In this document: positions 18,692-28,729 of the stretch, piece by piece
How the letters are laid out: each line of letters starts with the position of its first letter
Numbering within the stretch: the stretch's first letter is position 1
From: an uncultured Fidelibacterota bacterium
GTDB taxonomy: Bacteria > Fidelibacterota > Marinisomatia > Marinisomatales > UBA8229
Length of the DNA stretch: 61,970 nt
Direction of reading: 5' to 3'
Assembly (NCBI GenBank): GCA_913041945.1
Contig: CAJWIT010000005.1
Location: 1-61,970, forward strand
Notes under the pieces: generated by a model
The model's database searches: none
What the model was told of the DNA's origin: nothing
The model's input: only the letters and a program-made list of their open reading frames with translations
Made by a program: the position numbers and the translations under genes

Positions 18692-19390
18692 TTACTTCTT
18701 TTCCAGTTTTGGCGTACTGCAACTAATTGCAAAAACTGATTGAAATCCCTTCTCCTTTAACATGACGGCACACGCAGACATGGTAGACCCTGTTGTTAAA
18801 ACATCATCAATAATTCCGATAGTTATTCCCTTTATTGGCTTCTTTACTTCAAACGCTTTATCCATATTTTTCTTCCGCTCTGTGCTGGATAACATTGTTT
18901 GAGTCTCTGTATATTTTTTTCTCTTCAGAATGGAAGAATCTACTGGAACTTCCCAAATAGACGATAATCCCTGCGCAATCCATTTTGCCTGATTATATCC
19001 CCTCTCTCTTTTTTTCACAGAATGAAGTGGAACCGGTACTAAGAAATCCAAATCTCCTACCTGAGCCGAAGGTAACAAATTTCCTAAATGATGTCCTAGC
19101 TCCCATCCTAATGTAGCCCTTTCTTCATATTTTAATGAATGTATTACCCGTTGAATTTGATCATTAAAATACCATCCCGAATAAACTCCGTCCAACCCTT
19201 CAGAGTGAGAAAGATTTTCGACCCAGTTACCCAAATTTGTTTTTTCAAAACTCATGAGGCACTGGGAACAGACACTATCACTCGATCTGAAGATTCCTTT
19301 ATTACATACCAGGCATTGGTTCGGGAAAAAAATATCCAGGAAAAAATGACGATAATCAGAAATTGACAAACTCACGTTAAACCTATTCAC
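18692..19390 (-). CDS. comF: ComF family phosphoribosyltransferase-like protein
   Basis: This 232-residue ComF/GntX-type protein has a four-cysteine N-terminal zinc finger (CLVCNKG and CSQC, ~22-42) followed by a type I PRTase fold whose PRPP loop is visible as GIIDDVLTTGSTMSAC near 190. ComF proteins assist DNA uptake in natural competence in several bacteria, with biochemical activity not settled. The start is GTG at 19388-19390; a second GTG at 19375 is possible. It is divergent from the receiver/PEP-synthase-like gene, with a 104-base intergenic region. Confidence 0.88.
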   Translation of the reverse strand: MNRFNVSLSISDYRHFFLDIFFPNQCLVCNKGIFRSSDSVCSQCLMSFEKTNLGNWVENLSHSEGLDGVYSGWYFNDQIQRVIHSLKYEERATLGWELGHHLGNLLPSAQVGDLDFLVPVPLHSVKKRERGYNQAKWIAQGLSSIWEVPVDSSILKRKKYTETQTMLSSTERKKNMDKAFEVKKPIKGITIGIIDDVLTTGSTMSACAVMLKEKGFQSVFAISCSTPKLEKK

Positions 19391-19494
19391 CTTTAATGAC
19401 TGGAAAAATTAATTGTATTATCTACACTATTCAAATATTTTCTAAATGAGAATCTCCTGTTTTTTAATTCAACCTATTCTCTTAATTTATACTG

Positions 19495-22488
19495 ATGCCT
19501 CCCGGAATAATAACACAAAATAAACGCATTGACTTTCAGGACCTCATGCTCTACAGAGTCCACGAAATCCTATTAGTAGCCAGTCCGTATGATGCGTTTA
19601 TTTTGGAAGAAGATGGAAAATTGACGGAACAAATCCTCCATGAATATATTGGAATGAATTTCAATTATGCACCTCGAGTTTGGCAAGCAAATTCAGCCAA
19701 GGCTGCATTGGAAATGCTCTCAAAACGAAAGCTTGATATTGTCATCGTCATGATGAGGATTGCAGATATGAATCCGCTTTCTTTCGGTCTTAAAGTCAAA
19801 AAGATGTATCCGAGGAAACCAGTGATCTTGCTTGCATTTGATGAATCTGAGATTAAACAATTACCGGAGGAAACTCTTCAGAATTCAGTGGATCGTGTGT
19901 TTGTATGGTCAGGGAATGCAAATGTATTTCCCGCTATCATTAAACAGATAGAAGACAAAAAAAATTCAAAAAGAGATATTTTAGAGGGAGACGTCCGGGC
20001 AATTATCCTGGTGGAAGATACATCAAGATACTACTCCCTCATGCTTCCCTTCATATATCGGGAAATTATGTACCACACAAAACACCTGGTGGGAAAAAGT
20101 TTAAATGACACTCAACGTCTTCTTCATATGCGAGGACGCCTAAAAATCCTTCTTGCAACCAATTATTCAGAAGCAAAAACATATTTTAATCAGTATCAAT
20201 CTAATATTTTAGGAATCATTTCTGATATTAAGTTTCCCATGAACGGAGAAATGAATTCCAAAGCTGGAATTAAATTTATTGAATACGTAAGAAAAAAAGA
20301 ACCGAATATGCCGGTTATGCTTCAATCTACAGATGAAAAACACGCAATAAAAGCTCAACAAATACGTGCCGTATTTTTAAATAAACAATCAAGTACACTT
20401 CTACAGGACCTCAGGAAATTTATTCTGAATAACTTCGGTTTTGGGGATTTCATTTTTCGGAACAAAGCCGGTAAAAAACTTGCGCAGGCTTCTGATTTAA
20501 AAACTCTTCGTAACCGATTGCTCCGCATCCCGAAAAGTTCATTAGCACATCATGCTTCCAGTAATCATTTTTCTAACTGGCTTGCTGCACGGGGAGAATT
20601 TGACTTGGCGGCAATATTAAAACCCTTAACAATCAGTGATTTTAAAGATATTGATCATCTGCGCTCTCAAATGGTTCAGTCCATAAATGAAATTCTTGAT
20701 ATCCAGCAAAAGAGTCAAATGACTGAATTCACTTCAGAAGTGAAACCACAGGAAACAGATTTTATACGAATTTCAACCGGATCCCTTGGAGGGAAAGCCC
20801 GCGGACTCGGATTTATGAATTCCGTCATCACAAAGTCCCGTCTTCAAAATAAATTCCCAAATGTGAATATCCGTATCCCTCGATTAGCTGTTATAGGAAC
20901 CGATGAATTTGACCAATTTATGAATGACAACAACCTCTGGGAAAAAGCCTTAAATGCTCAATCCAATAGCTCAGTCGAAAAGCTGTTTTTACGTAGCAAA
21001 TTACCTAAAATCCTTCGAAAAAAACTGAAAACTTTTCTTTCTGAAGTGCAATATCCTATTGCTGTACGTTCTTCAGCTTTATTGGAAGATTCTATGTATC
21101 AACCTCTTGCAGGAATGTATGCAACCTACATGCTTCCAAACACAGCAAAAAATAAGGAAACACGATTTAACCAGTTATGTGAAGCAATAAAACGTGTGTA
21201 TGCTTCAACATATTTTCAGGAGCCGAAAGCTCTGTTAAAAAGTTCAGTTCAGCGACGAGAAGAAGAGAAAATGGGAGTAATCCTTATGGAATTAATTGGT
21301 CAAAAGCATGGTTCCCGGTTTTATCCCACTCTTAGTGGAACAGCTCAATCTTTAAATTATTATCCCGTATCATACATGAAACGTGATGAAGGGATTGCAA
21401 CAATTGCTTTAGGAATGGGTCGAACAGTTGTGAACCGGGAAAACGCCTTGCGTTTTTCTCCGAAATATCCCACAATTCTCCCCCAGTTTTATTCGGTAAA
21501 AGCAACAATCCAAAATTCACAAAATTCGTTTTACGCATTGAATCTTAACTCAAATAATAATTTTCTTAAATATGGTGAAAAGGGTAATCTGAAATCCTAT
21601 GATCTGGACACTGCAGAAAAGGATGGGACTCTTGATTGGGCAGGAAGCGTAGTTTCTCTGGAAGATAACATAGTCCGAGATTCCTTACAGTATCCAGGTA
21701 CACGGGTCATCACGTTCGCACCTGTCTTAAAATGGAATTCATTTCCTCTTGCTGAAATCCTTGCTGAAATCTTGAAAATTGGGAAAAAATCTTTAGGTGG
21801 TCATGTAGAAATTGAATTTTCTGTAAATCTTTACGAAGATATAGATAGACCTCCTGAATTCTGTCTTTTACAAATCAAACCAATGCTTTTGAGTACACTG
21901 AATATTAAAAAAGATTCTACCTTCATTCATGATAAAGATATTATTTGCAAAAGTGGTGTGGTATTAGGAAATGGAAAAATAGAAGGAATCAAAGATATTA
22001 TTTTTATTAATCCCAAAACATTCCATACTGAAAATACTATCAAAATTTCCAAAGAAATTGAATCGTATAATAAAAAACTCGGATCCACTCAACCATATAT
22101 CCTGGTTGGGCCTGGGAGATGGGGATCAGCAGATCCATGGCTGGGAGTACCGGTTAACTGGACACAAATTTCCGGAGCAAAAGTCATCGTTGAACTTGGG
22201 CTTGAAGAATTCCCTGTTGACCCTTCCTTTGGAAGTCACTTTTTTCAAAATGTTACTGGAATGAGAATTGGATACTTTACCATCAATCATAAGGGGAAAC
22301 AGGATTATTTTAATATGGATTGGATTCACAAACAAACTGTAAAAGACAAAAAGACCCACACAGCTTGGATTCAAACTGAAAAATCGTTAATAGTAATGAT
22401 CAATGGACAAAATGGCGAAGGTATTATACATCGTCAACCGGATATTGTTGAGGAAATTATGGATGAAGAACAATCAACTGGAATTTAA
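19495..22488 (+). CDS. Receiver-like domains fused to PEP synthase-type ATP-grasp domain
   Basis: This 997-residue cytoplasmic protein has about 300 N-terminal residues resembling two degenerate response-regulator receiver domains (acidic and hydrophobic strands such as LDIVIVMMRIADMNP and LGIISDIKFPMNG). Next come a linker to ~430 and the nucleotide-binding part of pyruvate phosphate dikinase/PEP synthase: GGKARGLGFMN (~430), AVRSSALLEDS (~522) and the Gly-rich AGMYATYMLPN. The C-terminal ~350 residues contain FCLLQIKPM and PYILVGPGRWGS. The phosphohistidine domain and the PEP barrel of true PEP synthase are missing. Similar proteins are usually annotated as PEP synthase in Bacteroidetes-like genomes. 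A regulatory or unusual phosphotransfer role is inference. Confidence 0.75.
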   Translation: MPPGIITQNKRIDFQDLMLYRVHEILLVASPYDAFILEEDGKLTEQILHEYIGMNFNYAPRVWQANSAKAALEMLSKRKLDIVIVMMRIADMNPLSFGLKVKKMYPRKPVILLAFDESEIKQLPEETLQNSVDRVFVWSGNANVFPAIIKQIEDKKNSKRDILEGDVRAIILVEDTSRYYSLMLPFIYREIMYHTKHLVGKSLNDTQRLLHMRGRLKILLATNYSEAKTYFNQYQSNILGIISDIKFPMNGEMNSKAGIKFIEYVRKKEPNMPVMLQSTDEKHAIKAQQIRAVFLNKQSSTLLQDLRKFILNNFGFGDFIFRNKAGKKLAQASDLKTLRNRLLRIPKSSLAHHASSNHFSNWLAARGEFDLAAILKPLTISDFKDIDHLRSQMVQSINEILDIQQKSQMTEFTSEVKPQETDFIRISTGSLGGKARGLGFMNSVITKSRLQNKFPNVNIRIPRLAVIGTDEFDQFMNDNNLWEKALNAQSNSSVEKLFLRSKLPKILRKKLKTFLSEVQYPIAVRSSALLEDSMYQPLAGMYATYMLPNTAKNKETRFNQLCEAIKRVYASTYFQEPKALLKSSVQRREEEKMGVILMELIGQKHGSRFYPTLSGTAQSLNYYPVSYMKRDEGIATIALGMGRTVVNRENALRFSPKYPTILPQFYSVKATIQNSQNSFYALNLNSNNNFLKYGEKGNLKSYDLDTAEKDGTLDWAGSVVSLEDNIVRDSLQYPGTRVITFAPVLKWNSFPLAEILAEILKIGKKSLGGHVEIEFSVNLYEDIDRPPEFCLLQIKPMLLSTLNIKKDSTFIHDKDIICKSGVVLGNGKIEGIKDIIFINPKTFHTENTIKISKEIESYNKKLGSTQPYILVGPGRWGSADPWLGVPVNWTQISGAKVIVELGLEEFPVDPSFGSHFFQNVTGMRIGYFTINHKGKQDYFNMDWIHKQTVKDKKTHTAWIQTEKSLIVMINGQNGEGIIHRQPDIVEEIMDEEQSTGI

Positions 22489-22524
22489 GGTAAACAGAAA
22501 CTCATCAGGTATTTTTACCTTATG

Positions 22525-22565
22525 AAACAAAAAACGCTCCAGAATTTCTGAGGCGTTTTTTGTTT
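22525..22565. terminator. Bidirectional rho-independent terminator
   Basis: The arms AAACAAAAAACGC (22525-22537) and GCGTTTTTTGTTT (22553-22565) are exact inverted repeats, and inner CAGA/TCTG pairs extend the stem. Because both arms carry A or T runs, the hairpin can end transcription from the plus-strand gene ending at 22488 and from gdhA ending at 22584. It sits exactly between these convergent genes. Confidence 0.9.
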
Positions 22566-22583
22566 ATTTAATTAACTGTATGG

Positions 22584-23963
<1,380 letters not shown>

Positions 23964-24071
23964 TTATTAAAATTAATTGAACAAACATTAACTAAATTAA
24001 GTAATAAAAATCATTAAATTTTTATGCTATTTTGGTTGGTTATCTTTGAGGTTTAGGAACTGCACAATTTT

Positions 24072-24145
24072 GGCGGAGTAGCTCAGTTGGTTAGAGCAGT
24101 GGAATCATAATCCACGTGTCGGGGGTTCAAGTCCCTCCTCCGCTA
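24072..24145 (+). tRNA. tRNA-Met (anticodon CAT), elongator-like
   Basis: A 74-base cloverleaf has acceptor GGCGGAG/CTCCGCT with a G1-U72 wobble and discriminator A. The D-arm is GCTC-AGTTGGTTAGA-GC. The anticodon arm GTGGA-ATCATAA-TCCAC gives CAT. The T-arm is GGGGG-TTCAAGT-CCCTC. The absence of an initiator-type mismatched 1-72 pair and of the GGG/CCC anticodon stem argues for elongator Met, though a CAT tRNA modified to read isoleucine ATA cannot be ruled out. CCA is not encoded. Confidence 0.93.
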
Positions 24146-24226
24146 CAATAATTACAGTAATCTTCACAACATGCTGAATTGTTCTATATGTTCTTCTTTT
24201 TTGCCCATCTCTTCAATTTACCCCAT

Positions 24227-24252
24227 CCCCACTTTTTTACAAAGAGGTGGGG
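24227..24252. terminator. Possible terminator hairpin (weak)
   Basis: The six-base arms CCCCAC and GTGGGG enclose a 14-base loop, and a second register ACCCCA/TGGGGT also pairs. It lies between tRNA-Met and the convergent gene ending at 24295, where a terminator is expected. No T-run follows on either strand, so the assignment is uncertain. Confidence 0.3.
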
Positions 24253-24294
24253 TTATTGAACTTACATGCTGTGTGAAGGATTAATACCTTTACT

Positions 24295-24759
24295 TTACCA
24301 ATCAGATTGTTCGTTTAAGTACACTTCTTGTCCTGCGGCAAAACAATCACTCCATCTATTAAAAACCGCTTGGGCTCCATCTTCACCATATTTTTGTAAT
24401 AATGGAGGTCCAATATTATATGTAGCACCTTCAATATATGGGTCGGCAATGAATAAAAATGTCCAGGTTGAATCATCATTTACCTGGGTTGGCCTGAGAA
24501 TTCTTATAGTTTTTAACGATTTTTTATTCAGCTCATGTTTTTCATCATCCTTATCACGATATTCAGCAGCAGCTGGCATTACTTCTCCAAACAGTATTTT
24601 GTCGAACTCCTGTTTTTTATCAAACTTGATTTTGTTTATAACCAACCATACTTTTTCTCCATTTTTTGCAGTTTGCCTGCCTACCGCTGTGCCTGACTGT
24701 GCAATCAATTGAGAGGCAACGGTAAAAAGGATTCCACAAATAATTAGTGCTCGATTCAT
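24295..24759 (-). CDS. Exported protein of unknown function
   Basis: This 154-residue protein has a clear signal peptide (MNRALIICGILFTVASQLIAQ). The mature part has an alternating charged and hydrophobic pattern: WLVINKIKFDKKQEFDKILF, then LKTIRILRPTQ, then STWTFLFIADPY. That layout, a strand followed by 'K-x-E-F-D-x-I', resembles small ferredoxin-like alpha/beta barrel (ABM/EthD-type) proteins, but this is only an impression and I do not recognise the family. AAGGAG sits upstream of the ATG. It is the first of several small secreted proteins of unknown role between tRNA genes. Confidence 0.65.
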   Translation of the reverse strand: MNRALIICGILFTVASQLIAQSGTAVGRQTAKNGEKVWLVINKIKFDKKQEFDKILFGEVMPAAAEYRDKDDEKHELNKKSLKTIRILRPTQVNDDSTWTFLFIADPYIEGATYNIGPPLLQKYGEDGAQAVFNRWSDCFAAGQEVYLNEQSDW

Positions 24760-24912
24760 TTTATTCTCCTTTTAGTTAATTAAACAAACAATGCTATAAA
24801 TAAAAGTCTCTTCAGTTTACCCAGAGGAATCAATTTGGAGTATGCTCCCATTCTTCTACAATTGCTTTAGGAAGTGGATAACCAAGGAATTTTATATTGT
24901 TTCCAGACTCAA

Positions 24913-25566
24913 TTAAAAATCATAAGTGAAACTAATTCCCGCAGTTTTATTTTTTAAATCATATGTTGGGGTAAAACTAAAATCTAATGTCTTTCCATAT
25001 TTAAAGCGTACTTTATCCCTCTTACTTTCAATAGTTCTGATTCCATGAATATAATCATATAAATAATCTCCAATCAGTACACCTATCCCCAATGGGATTA
25101 GAAAAGATGCACCAGAATACATTTTTTCCAATTCAACATATTTATAGTCAATTGCTCCTCCGGTTTCACCTATTGGTATCTTTTGGTATCTTTTCTCATC
25201 ATCTGTTCCAGGATTTTCAATATATATTTCATAAGGTGATTTCCTCCAGCCATCTTCTTTCATTGACATCGCACCTCCAATGATAGCTAATATACTTCCA
25301 GCAGCGACCCAACGTATATTTTTTGCTATTTTTTTTTCTCCCGCATAGTGGTGAATCGTTCCTGGAATAGGTATAGCTGCCAGAAGTAAACCAACATTTA
25401 ATCTTCTATTCATATCCTGATATTCATCAAAGGTCATTTCTGCTGGAATAGGATAAATAGGATTTTCGCTTAAAGTATCATTTCCATATCTATTCCTCAA
25501 ATTATCATTTTGAGAAAAACTGATATTTAATATCAATGTAATAATAATTAAAGTAGTATTCTTCAT
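24913..25566 (-). CDS. Putative membrane-associated exported protein, unknown
   Basis: This 217-residue protein has an N-terminal signal peptide (MKNTTLIIITLILNISFS). Hydrophobic Gly-rich stretches (VGLLLAAIPIPGTIHHYAG, AAGSILAIIGGAM and ASFLIPLGIGVLIGDYLYDYIHG) suggest two to three membrane-inserting segments. The C-terminus (LDFSFTPTYDLKNKTAGISF) has the alternating pattern and terminal aromatic (TYDF) of an outer-membrane strand. The overall look recalls DUF5683-like proteins, without firm assignment. An AAGGAGATAT ribosome site precedes the ATG. It lies just downstream of tRNA-Leu. Confidence 0.65.
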   Translation of the reverse strand: MKNTTLIIITLILNISFSQNDNLRNRYGNDTLSENPIYPIPAEMTFDEYQDMNRRLNVGLLLAAIPIPGTIHHYAGEKKIAKNIRWVAAGSILAIIGGAMSMKEDGWRKSPYEIYIENPGTDDEKRYQKIPIGETGGAIDYKYVELEKMYSGASFLIPLGIGVLIGDYLYDYIHGIRTIESKRDKVRFKYGKTLDFSFTPTYDLKNKTAGISFTYDF

Positions 25567-25602
25567 TTATATCTCCTTAGAAAGAGTTGGTATTTTGGAT
25601 AG

Positions 25603-25687
25603 TACCCGGGGTCGGACTTGAACCGACATGCCCTATACGGGCGAGGGATTTTAAGTCCCTTGTGTCTACCAATTTCACCACCCGGGC
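25603..25687 (-). tRNA. tRNA-Leu (anticodon TAA)
   Basis: An 85-base class II cloverleaf has acceptor GCCCGGG/CCCGGGT (G1-U72) with discriminator A. The leucine-type D-loop is AAATTGGTAGA. The anticodon loop CTTAAAA gives TAA. A long variable arm (TCGCCCGTATAGGGCAT) and T-arm GTCGG-TTCAAGT-CCGAC follow. CCA is not encoded. It sits 8 bases from tRNA-Cys on the same strand, probably co-transcribed. Confidence 0.96.
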
Positions 25688-25695
25688 ACTATAAA

Positions 25696-25772
25696 TGGAG
25701 GCGTCGACCGGATTCGAACCGGTGAATAACGGTTTTGCAAACCGCCCCCTTAAACCACTTGGGTACGACGCC
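25696..25772 (-). tRNA. tRNA-Cys (anticodon GCA), CCA encoded
   Basis: The acceptor GGCGTCG/CGACGCC is followed by discriminator T and then CCA in the DNA (25698-25696). The anticodon loop TTGCAAA in a GCGGT/ACCGT stem gives GCA. The T-arm is ACCGG-TTCGAAT-CCGGT. U73 is the expected cysteine identity base. It is the only tRNA gene of the six in this window that appears to encode CCA. Confidence 0.95.
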
Positions 25773-25858
25773 AATTATATTGGTTTTACTATCCTCCAAT
25801 ATTAATAAAGGGATAGAATTTACACCTTCTATTTTTTCCCTCCAATCATACAAATGTG

Positions 25859-26143
25859 ATGCTTCTCCACCAATCAATAATTATATCAATAGGGATATTC
25901 ATTGGCTATATTCTTTTGATGAAAATAAAAAATATTGATCGGTACCAGCGTTTACGGGATTTTCATGTTCCAATTTCAGTATTGGATGATATTTTTGGTA
26001 ATCAGGATAATTTATCAATCCTGAACACAGCATGGGACGCGCTCATAAATGATGATTGCAAAGGAGATGATATTGCTAAGGAAATTTCCCAATTGATCTT
26101 CAGGGATCTTGATATTATCCCGGAAGAAGATACAGAGGAATAA
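25859..26143 (+). CDS. Small single-pass membrane protein, unknown
   Basis: A ~94-residue frame starts at ATG 25859 (a GTG lies one codon earlier). A hydrophobic helix (residues ~5-21) is followed by a charged cytoplasmic-looking domain (IDRYQRLRDFHVPISVLDDIF...) ending in an acidic tail (PEEDTEE). No Shine-Dalgarno sequence is evident, and I recognise no family. Protein-like composition and absence of a competing frame favour a real gene. It is one of only two plus-strand protein genes in the tRNA-rich patch. Confidence 0.5.
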   Translation: MLLHQSIIISIGIFIGYILLMKIKNIDRYQRLRDFHVPISVLDDIFGNQDNLSILNTAWDALINDDCKGDDIAKEISQLIFRDLDIIPEEDTEE

Positions 26144-26257
26144 TAACGATTTCTTATCTAACCATGGTGATAATAGTATTTCCAATCCAGGAAATAGTAT
26201 TCAAACACTGGAATAAGATAATTAAAAAGGAATTAATTATTTAGGCCTGTTATTGAA

Positions 26258-26602
26258 TCATTTAGATATTAATAAATCCACATATAATGAAGTGAATGTA
26301 ATGATTGTGCAATATGCAAAAGTAGATGTCCAACTACGCATCTGTTTGCTTTGAGTAAAATCTGCGGTAATTTGTTCCTGCTCAATATCCACAAATAATT
26401 TATTGGATTCTATCACATCTTCACATCGCCTCACATCATAATAATAAACAGGCATTTCAAAAATAGACAAAGACCGTAAACCGCCTTCCCGTGCTTTTTT
26501 GATATACGTAGATTTACAAGGATTTTCTTTCCTCTCATTTTCTGTTTGCTGAGCATTTGTAATAGAAGAAAGAATAAAAACCACGACTATGATTACTTTC
26601 AT
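26258..26602 (-). CDS. Small exported protein, unknown
   Basis: About 114 residues run from the ATG at 26600-26602 (an ATG at 26609-26611 would add three). A signal peptide (MKVIIVVVFILSSITNAQ) leads into a mature part with two cysteines (NPCKSTY and RRCEDVI) that could form a disulfide, and a hydrophobic C-terminal segment (FAYCTIITFTSLYVDLLISK) likely to be a membrane helix. The start lies 2 bases after the stop of the upstream gene at 26605, so the two are probably co-transcribed. The family is not recognised. Confidence 0.6.
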   Translation of the reverse strand: MKVIIVVVFILSSITNAQQTENERKENPCKSTYIKKAREGGLRSLSIFEMPVYYYDVRRCEDVIESNKLFVDIEQEQITADFTQSKQMRSWTSTFAYCTIITFTSLYVDLLISK

Positions 26603-26604
26603 TT

Positions 26605-27282
26605 TTACCATCCAAAAATCACTTTCACTGTAACAATCGGTTCCCCGGAAATTGTCATCTCAGGCCCAACGACTTTTTTGCCTTGAAACTTCCAATTTTT
26701 GTTATCATAATAATTATTCATAAATCCGGTTTTAATATCAATGGCGCACCAGGAACGGATATAATATCTTAAACCAATAAAACTGGCAAATCCGAACCAG
26801 TAAGTTGTCATTTGATCTGAACTAATTACGGAAATAGGACCCTGTGTATCATTAAAACCAGTTAAAAAAGTGTCCCATTCGGTAAAATTCTCTTTAGCAT
26901 CAAGATGAATACTCCCCTTATTCCATGTGGGCGCCAGGGAAAAATTCCATTCCAATCGTTCCCGGGCCAAAAAGAATGTTTCTAAAATGAACATTCTATA
27001 GGATAAAATTCTGGAAAACGGGGTCCCAGATTTTGTTTGGTCTATGTGTATAGAAAAGGAATGTGAAAAACCTACTCTTGCTCCTGGAAAGAACTGATAG
27101 AACATGCTATAACCTGGAAGAATATCTGCTGAAAATCCAGAGGCTTGAGGGAGTTGATTTTCACTTGAAACAGACATTCCTGGTTTATAATATCCCACAT
27201 CCATACCAATTGAAAATTTTGGCTGAGAAAAAAGAATTCCCACAAAAAAAGAAAATATGAATAAATATCTGTTTTGAAACAT
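26605..27282 (-). CDS. Probable outer-membrane beta-barrel protein, unknown
   Basis: A 225-residue protein has a signal peptide (MFQNRYLFIFSFFVGILFSQ) and then alternating amphipathic strands rich in aromatics and Gly (SIGMDVGYYKPGMSV, RVGFSHSFSIHID, FGFASFIGLRYYIRSW, EPIVTVKVIFGW). It ends in Trp, fitting the aromatic terminal residue recognised by the BAM complex. An 8-strand barrel of the OmpA/OmpW size class is plausible. No specific family is recognised. It is divergent from the gene at 27328 and upstream of the small exported protein gene ending at 26258. Confidence 0.65.
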   Translation of the reverse strand: MFQNRYLFIFSFFVGILFSQPKFSIGMDVGYYKPGMSVSSENQLPQASGFSADILPGYSMFYQFFPGARVGFSHSFSIHIDQTKSGTPFSRILSYRMFILETFFLARERLEWNFSLAPTWNKGSIHLDAKENFTEWDTFLTGFNDTQGPISVISSDQMTTYWFGFASFIGLRYYIRSWCAIDIKTGFMNNYYDNKNWKFQGKKVVGPEMTISGEPIVTVKVIFGW

Positions 27283-27327
27283 TTAGAGTTTTTATTTAAT
27301 CAGTAAAGTTAATAAGATTAAGGTAAA

Positions 27328-28164
27328 ATGAAGCATTACTTTCACATCCTCATCCTCATATTTTCATTTTTCTGGAATGTTTACCTCTTTGCAGATGTAA
27401 ACCATGTCATTGTTTATACCAATGGATTGACAGACATAGGATTGATTGACTCATTATCAGCAGATTCAGTGTATTTTTATGATTTTGATATCGAAAAACA
27501 CCGGGCTGAACCATTAAAAAAAGTCTATTTTATTTATAATGATTTTCAAAAACTCTTTTACAAAAGCTATTCTTTACGAGGGCGGATAGAGCTCCTTGAA
27601 CAACGGGGAGGGATTTTGATAACAAAAAATGACGAAATCTTTCCTTTTGAAAAAATCCGCTTTGATATAAAAATGGAAAAGCCACACGTTTTCCTTTCAA
27701 CATCCAGCGATTCTGTTTTATCTCTCAATTTTCTCGAAATAAATGAGGTTAAATCTGACCTCACAATGATTGAAAACTCAATACGAAAAGGATTTTTATC
27801 GTCAACCGGAATTTTTCTGGCAGGAACCATGGTTGAAATTCTGATGGATGTGAATAGTATTGCCTCTCAAATTGGAGACCTCTTACATGGAGGAAGGACA
27901 TATCAGGCTATGAACCTGGCAGTTCCGCTAACCACAATGGGATGGATGATATATGATTTGTATAAGGACACCAGAACCCAGTTTTTCTGCCCAGTAGAAC
28001 GGGACAAGCATTTTCCACGAAACATGTATATTTTTTCTTTTAAGATCTGGACAAAAAATATGTGGAAAAATATGAAACGATCAGTATTTAAAAAACTAGG
28101 TGGGACTCCGGATCAAATTGATGGCCTAACACCAAAAGAAACCAAGGAAATTCTTTCAGAATGA
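27328..28164 (+). CDS. Exported or membrane-anchored protein, unknown
   Basis: This 278-residue protein has an N-terminal signal peptide or anchor (MKHYFHILILIFSFFWNVYLFA). The next ~120 residues are beta-rich (VIVYTNGLTDIGLIDSLSADSVYFYDF...). A hydrophobic Gly-containing segment (FLSSTGIFLAGTMVEILMDV, ~155-175) and another (MNLAVPLTTMGWMIYDLY, ~190-208) precede a Lys-rich C-terminus ending GLTPKETKEILSE. I recognise no domain. The stop is 8 bases from the convergent tRNA-Gly gene. Confidence 0.6.
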   Translation: MKHYFHILILIFSFFWNVYLFADVNHVIVYTNGLTDIGLIDSLSADSVYFYDFDIEKHRAEPLKKVYFIYNDFQKLFYKSYSLRGRIELLEQRGGILITKNDEIFPFEKIRFDIKMEKPHVFLSTSSDSVLSLNFLEINEVKSDLTMIENSIRKGFLSSTGIFLAGTMVEILMDVNSIASQIGDLLHGGRTYQAMNLAVPLTTMGWMIYDLYKDTRTQFFCPVERDKHFPRNMYIFSFKIWTKNMWKNMKRSVFKKLGGTPDQIDGLTPKETKEILSE

Positions 28165-28171
28165 AAAAATG

Positions 28172-28243
28172 AGCGGGAGACGAGGGTCGAACTCGCGACA
28201 ACCACGTTGGCAACGTGGAGCTCTACCACTGAGCTACTCCCGC
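28172..28243 (-). tRNA. tRNA-Gly (anticodon GCC)
   Basis: A 72-base cloverleaf has acceptor GCGGGAG/CTCCCGC with discriminator T (U73, as in bacterial tRNA-Gly), D-arm GCTC-AGTGGTAGA-GC, anticodon arm CCACG-TTGCCAA-CGTGG giving GCC, and T-arm GCGAG-TTCGACC-CTCGT. The CCA tail is not fully encoded. Confidence 0.95.
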
Positions 28244-28282
28244 AAAAATTGAGCCAGAATTTACCAGTCTATTATATTTTCG

Positions 28283-28729
28283 TCAACCTACCTTTGGCAG
28301 TATTTCAAACCAATTACCGCTGCGTTTATATATGAGCCACACAAGTAAAAAATAAATTGAATTTTCAATAATTTTTCCAACTCCAACCATCTCCCCCTCT
28401 TTTAATCCACAGCCACACTCAATATTATATCCCCGCAAGATTGCGGAACCAATTGCTATGATAAACATTCCCATCATTGCCATAGACAAAATTGACGCAC
28501 CAGTTATAAAAATACCTAGGATTAACCCTACCCCAACGGTTAGTTCCAGCCACGGTAAAATAAGCGCTAACAAATTTTCAGTTCCCAGTGGAAGCATATG
28601 GTAATGTGCAATATCCTGTGCAAATTCTCCAGGTGCGGATATTTTATCTAGACTTGCAAACACAAGGATGCCTCCAATTATCAGTCTAAATGAAATAATA
28701 AAAATTGAACTTTGGGTAATAAATCTCAT
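28283..28729 (-). CDS. MauE/DoxX-like membrane protein
   Basis: This 148-residue protein is predicted to have four membrane helices. The first carries LIIGGILVFASLDKI, the classic DoxX/MauE opening. The loop before the last helix holds a Cys-Gly-Cys (YNIECGCGLKEG), as in MauE-type proteins needed for disulfide formation in methylamine dehydrogenase. It is likely to act on thiols at the periplasmic face of the inner membrane. It overlaps the rhodanese gene by 4 bases and is the third gene of the selenoprotein operon. Its redox partner would logically be the rhodanese or the Cys-Gly-Sec lipoprotein, which is inference. Confidence 0.8.
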   Translation of the reverse strand: MRFITQSSIFIISFRLIIGGILVFASLDKISAPGEFAQDIAHYHMLPLGTENLLALILPWLELTVGVGLILGIFITGASILSMAMMGMFIIAIGSAILRGYNIECGCGLKEGEMVGVGKIIENSIYFLLVWLIYKRSGNWFEILPKVG

